A DNA stretch of 64,000 nt from Trichostrongylus colubriformis (taxonomy: Eukaryota > Nematoda > Chromadorea > Rhabditida > Trichostrongylidae). Shown one piece after another: positions 61,115 to 64,000 of this stretch (position 1 is its first letter; every line of letters begins with the position of its first letter). The DNA lies in the NCBI GenBank assembly GCA_963978905.1, contig OZ022259.1:11532001-11596000 (forward strand). The letters are read 5' to 3'. A model generated the notes under the pieces. The model did no database searches. It worked only from the letters and a program-made list of their open reading frames with translations, and was not told the origin of the DNA. The translations under genes and the position numbers were made by a program.

Positions 61115-64000
61115 CTGAAAGCTGTCAAGAGACAGACGAGTTAAGTGCGTTGAAGCAACGACGAAAAATGCGCCATGAAATAGGTAATGGAGTTGTTGAA
61201 AATTGTCAAGACTTCCCCATCCTATCATGAAGTTTACAACGGCTCTGACACTGACATGGTGACATGTGTGTTTGATTTGTAGGGTCGATAAATTCCGATG
61301 GAAGTGCCGCCGAAGTAATTTCGCATGAATAACGGTTTTACCAACATAAACGATAGGCAATCGAATAGAATTAGTTGGAATGTGGATGTTTCAGCTCGTG
61401 GAGTCGGACCTTAGACGGATCTTGGCTATTTCAAGGGTGACAAAGTCTGAGAATCGTTTTAATCGGTACACAGGCTGATCCAAAGAGAGAGAGTGAGGAA
61501 AAGTCTCAGAGCAAGAAAGGCGGGTTCAAAGTTCGAAGAGCAAGCCCCAGTGGGTGCTGAATAATTCGCAACATTCGAGCATGATGTTACGCAGCCATGT
61601 TGCGAGAAGTGAGAACGAGCAAATTACTTGAAAGAAACGCTCATCGTATCGCGATAGTTTGAACCTTTCTAATGAGGGCATTTGGATGGCCGTTCGAATT
61701 TTACGATCATTTCGAATGGCGGCTATTAGAGAACAACCCTGCCTCTTCTCATACCTATGCGGACGACGACGTCGAATCATCGTCGTCAGTGGCGCCTCGT
61801 CAACCAGCCGGCCAAGCCATCTACTTCTTCGTTCGCAAGCAGCACTTCTGCCTCAACTGCCCGGTGAGTTTTGGACATGACGTTCAGCTTTAGCCTTTAA
61901 CTTTACCAGTTGATAATTTTGAAGGTTTCCATGTGAGTGAGACGAAACGCTCAGAAAAGCGCCATAGATCTGAACGTCAGTTGACTGTTAGGCAGTGGAA
62001 CACATTGAGTAGGGAACATCACAAGTGACGCTTGCTCCTCCACAAGGGACCACCCAAAGTGGGCTGTTTGCTAAGTTTGTTTGTATATCATAAAATTCTT
62101 CGACAACATTGGCCCGGAGAATGTCCGTGTCATGCCAGTTACTTGAAAAAACCATCACCCTGAAAGCGAATCACTTTTCTATATTGCCCTTTCGTGAACA
62201 AATAATGCCCTATTGTAACTCAAACGTGACTTTTCTATGATTTTTCTTCCTGAGCTTTATAGCCGGAAAAGCCTGCTTGTCGATATATAAACGCAAACTG
62301 CTGGAAAATGGCCTTTTGGGGAGCATGGACTTGAGGCGAAATCAATATTTCTGATTCACATCAAATCGCATTTCAAGGTTTACGACTATGCAAATTAGAG
62401 CGAGAGGAGGACGAGCTGTGCGCAGCGGGGTAGAGCGACGCGGATGTCCGTGGAAAATGTTAAGCAATCACAAACGGTCCTGATAACAATGACAAATGAT
62501 CAAATGTGCTCGAAATGAGTGCTCATCATGATTGACAGGTACGTCATGGGAAAAAAAGAAATATCATGAATGTTTGCAGAGGTCATCCATAAAGCTAAGA
62601 AGGGTAGGTCAGTTTAGAATAGTTTATAGAAATCAGTGGAAGTGACCAGAAGCTACCTCAAGATTAAGGGATTCAGAAGCAGGCTCACAGCATGATTACT
62701 GCGGTAGGATTCGAGCCAGAGAATTGAGCAAACAGCACAGCTTAGTGAAGGGACCATCGAGATAAATGAAGGTTAAGATCATAAAAGATTACGGATATAG
62801 GAGAGCAAATAGAGCTGACTTTATTCAAGAAAAAGCAATCTTTTGTGCTCGAGAAACGTCCTAACGCGGGGTGGATTAGATGGTCACCACGCCGGAACCT
62901 TTACCCATTACTAGTCCACGGAATAAAATTGGTTATCATGACTTATCACCAGAGTCCATAAATGACGTGCTGATAGTGAGACCGCGTTAGCGTAAGGAGC
63001 TGTTGAGGGTGGAAGAAATCTGTCTGGGAAGTGCACAAACGCTTAATGACAGACATTTAACTCTTTAACGAGCTTGTTAGATTACCCGAATAGGTACTCA
63101 AATGATGGGTGGCGATGGTGCGCTCGGGTGGTCGTTGCGTCTCGTTGCCCACCGCGCTCGGTCTTCTCCACCCCATAGGCGGAGCTTAATCCACAGTAGC
63201 CCCCCCCCCACCTTTGAAGGTGCCGAGGCCACCATGTAGCTCGCGCACGCGCATCGAACAGCCATTTTTTTTGAAGGTTTGAACCATATCTTGAGCGACA
63301 TTTCATAGTATTTCATGAGCTACCCAACAGCCACTGCCCCAGATGGTTTGAAAGTGGGTGCCATGGTGATGGCAGCAAACGGATACCTTTGAACTCATTT
63401 CAGGTCATCTCGGGCCACAGCTACTGAAATGTTGCTAGTGCGCCTAGCAGCCTTCTCTGATCTAGCCCTTCCAGAAGCCCTCAAATGGAGTCGAGTGCTG
63501 AGATTGCAAATTTCAAGGGCACCTGCTACTCCATTTCTTTGGGTATCGTCAGGTATATCTTTACTTTTCCTCGTTTACCCCGCCTCTCCTTCCCTTTCCT
63601 CTCCTGTATCGCGCATCACTTAACTTTCGATGTTCCGCATTTTAACCCTCAATATCCACCACTTTTGCTCAATGAGATGAACCAGTGCAAAACATGCTTC
63701 TCGTCCGGACCATGATTCAGAAAAGCCATTTATCCTTTCAAATATCTGTCCATTGACTTTCTCCTTAGCTAAACTCGGTCAAATTCGAATTCGACTAATT
63801 CGCGGTATGTTTTGAGCTGCGCACTTGAAAGATGCCGACGGAAGAGGGCGGCATTCTTCGGGTTATCTAAATGTGATCACCCTCCACGGCAGTCCACCTC
63901 GATGTACCTCGTTAGGGCATCATTTGTCTGCTGTTGGCTGATGAGAGTTACCACCTGCAAAAGGTACACTCATCAGCGTGGGCGATTCCTCCATCATTCT
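61115..64000. other. egl-5 upstream DNA, nothing recognised
   Basis: Short frames without domains, a poly-C run at about 63200, and no clear transposon ends. The egl-5 promoter and any distal control sites should lie here; none could be identified by sequence alone. Confidence 0.4.

Noticed and set aside
60818..61360. 180-codon minus-strand open frame upstream of egl-5
   Set aside because: It overlaps the true first egl-5 exon (61050-60970), which is read in a different frame with MNPATL and joins in phase to exon 2; the long frame has no domain.
1..64000. CRISPR arrays, rRNA genes, spliced-leader RNA genes
   Set aside because: No regularly spaced repeats and no SL1, 5S or rRNA sequence was recognised; a eukaryotic genome would not carry CRISPR arrays.

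Overview
The window looks like nuclear DNA of a nematode. It has AT-rich spacers, small introns with TTTCAG-type acceptors, and two genes whose protein sequence matches the Caenorhabditis Hox genes mab-5 and egl-5. The many decayed transposons and roomy intergenic DNA suggest a clade V parasitic nematode (hookworm/strongylid-like). The species is inference.

It is a piece of the nematode Hox cluster, and every confident gene is on the minus strand. (1) mab-5 occupies 1-7699. Three exons are visible, holding the start, an FPWM hexapeptide and most of the homeodomain; the last part of the homeodomain lies left of base 1. Its second intron is about 7 kb. (2) From 7.7 to 57.8 kb no cellular gene could be recognised. 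The stretch holds remnants of LTR retrotransposons (gag-like, CCHC motifs), a non-LTR reverse transcriptase 3' fragment, the 3' end of a Penelope-like element with a hammerhead-ribozyme-like motif, a mariner transposase relic, several terminal-inverted-repeat (TIR) or fold-back elements, a minisatellite, tRNA-like sequences and a U2-like fragment. No homeobox matching ceh-23, which lies between mab-5 and egl-5 in C. elegans, was found. (3) Two exons at 57.8-58.2 kb encode a complete, intact Antennapedia-type homeodomain. (4) egl-5 occupies 59141-61050 (5' end near 61114) and reconstructs in four exons to 216 residues. (5) From 61.1 to 64 kb is egl-5 upstream DNA with nothing recognised.

The main discovery candidate is the Antp-type homeobox just downstream of egl-5. 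C. elegans has no such gene at this place. Its homeobox exon starts in the same splice phase as the egl-5 homeobox exon, so the egl-5 5' exons could be joined in frame to either homeodomain. I recall a filarial gene, ant-1, reported beside egl-5 with cis-spliced transcripts; that needs checking. All exon boundaries here were read by eye and have not been tested against RNA.
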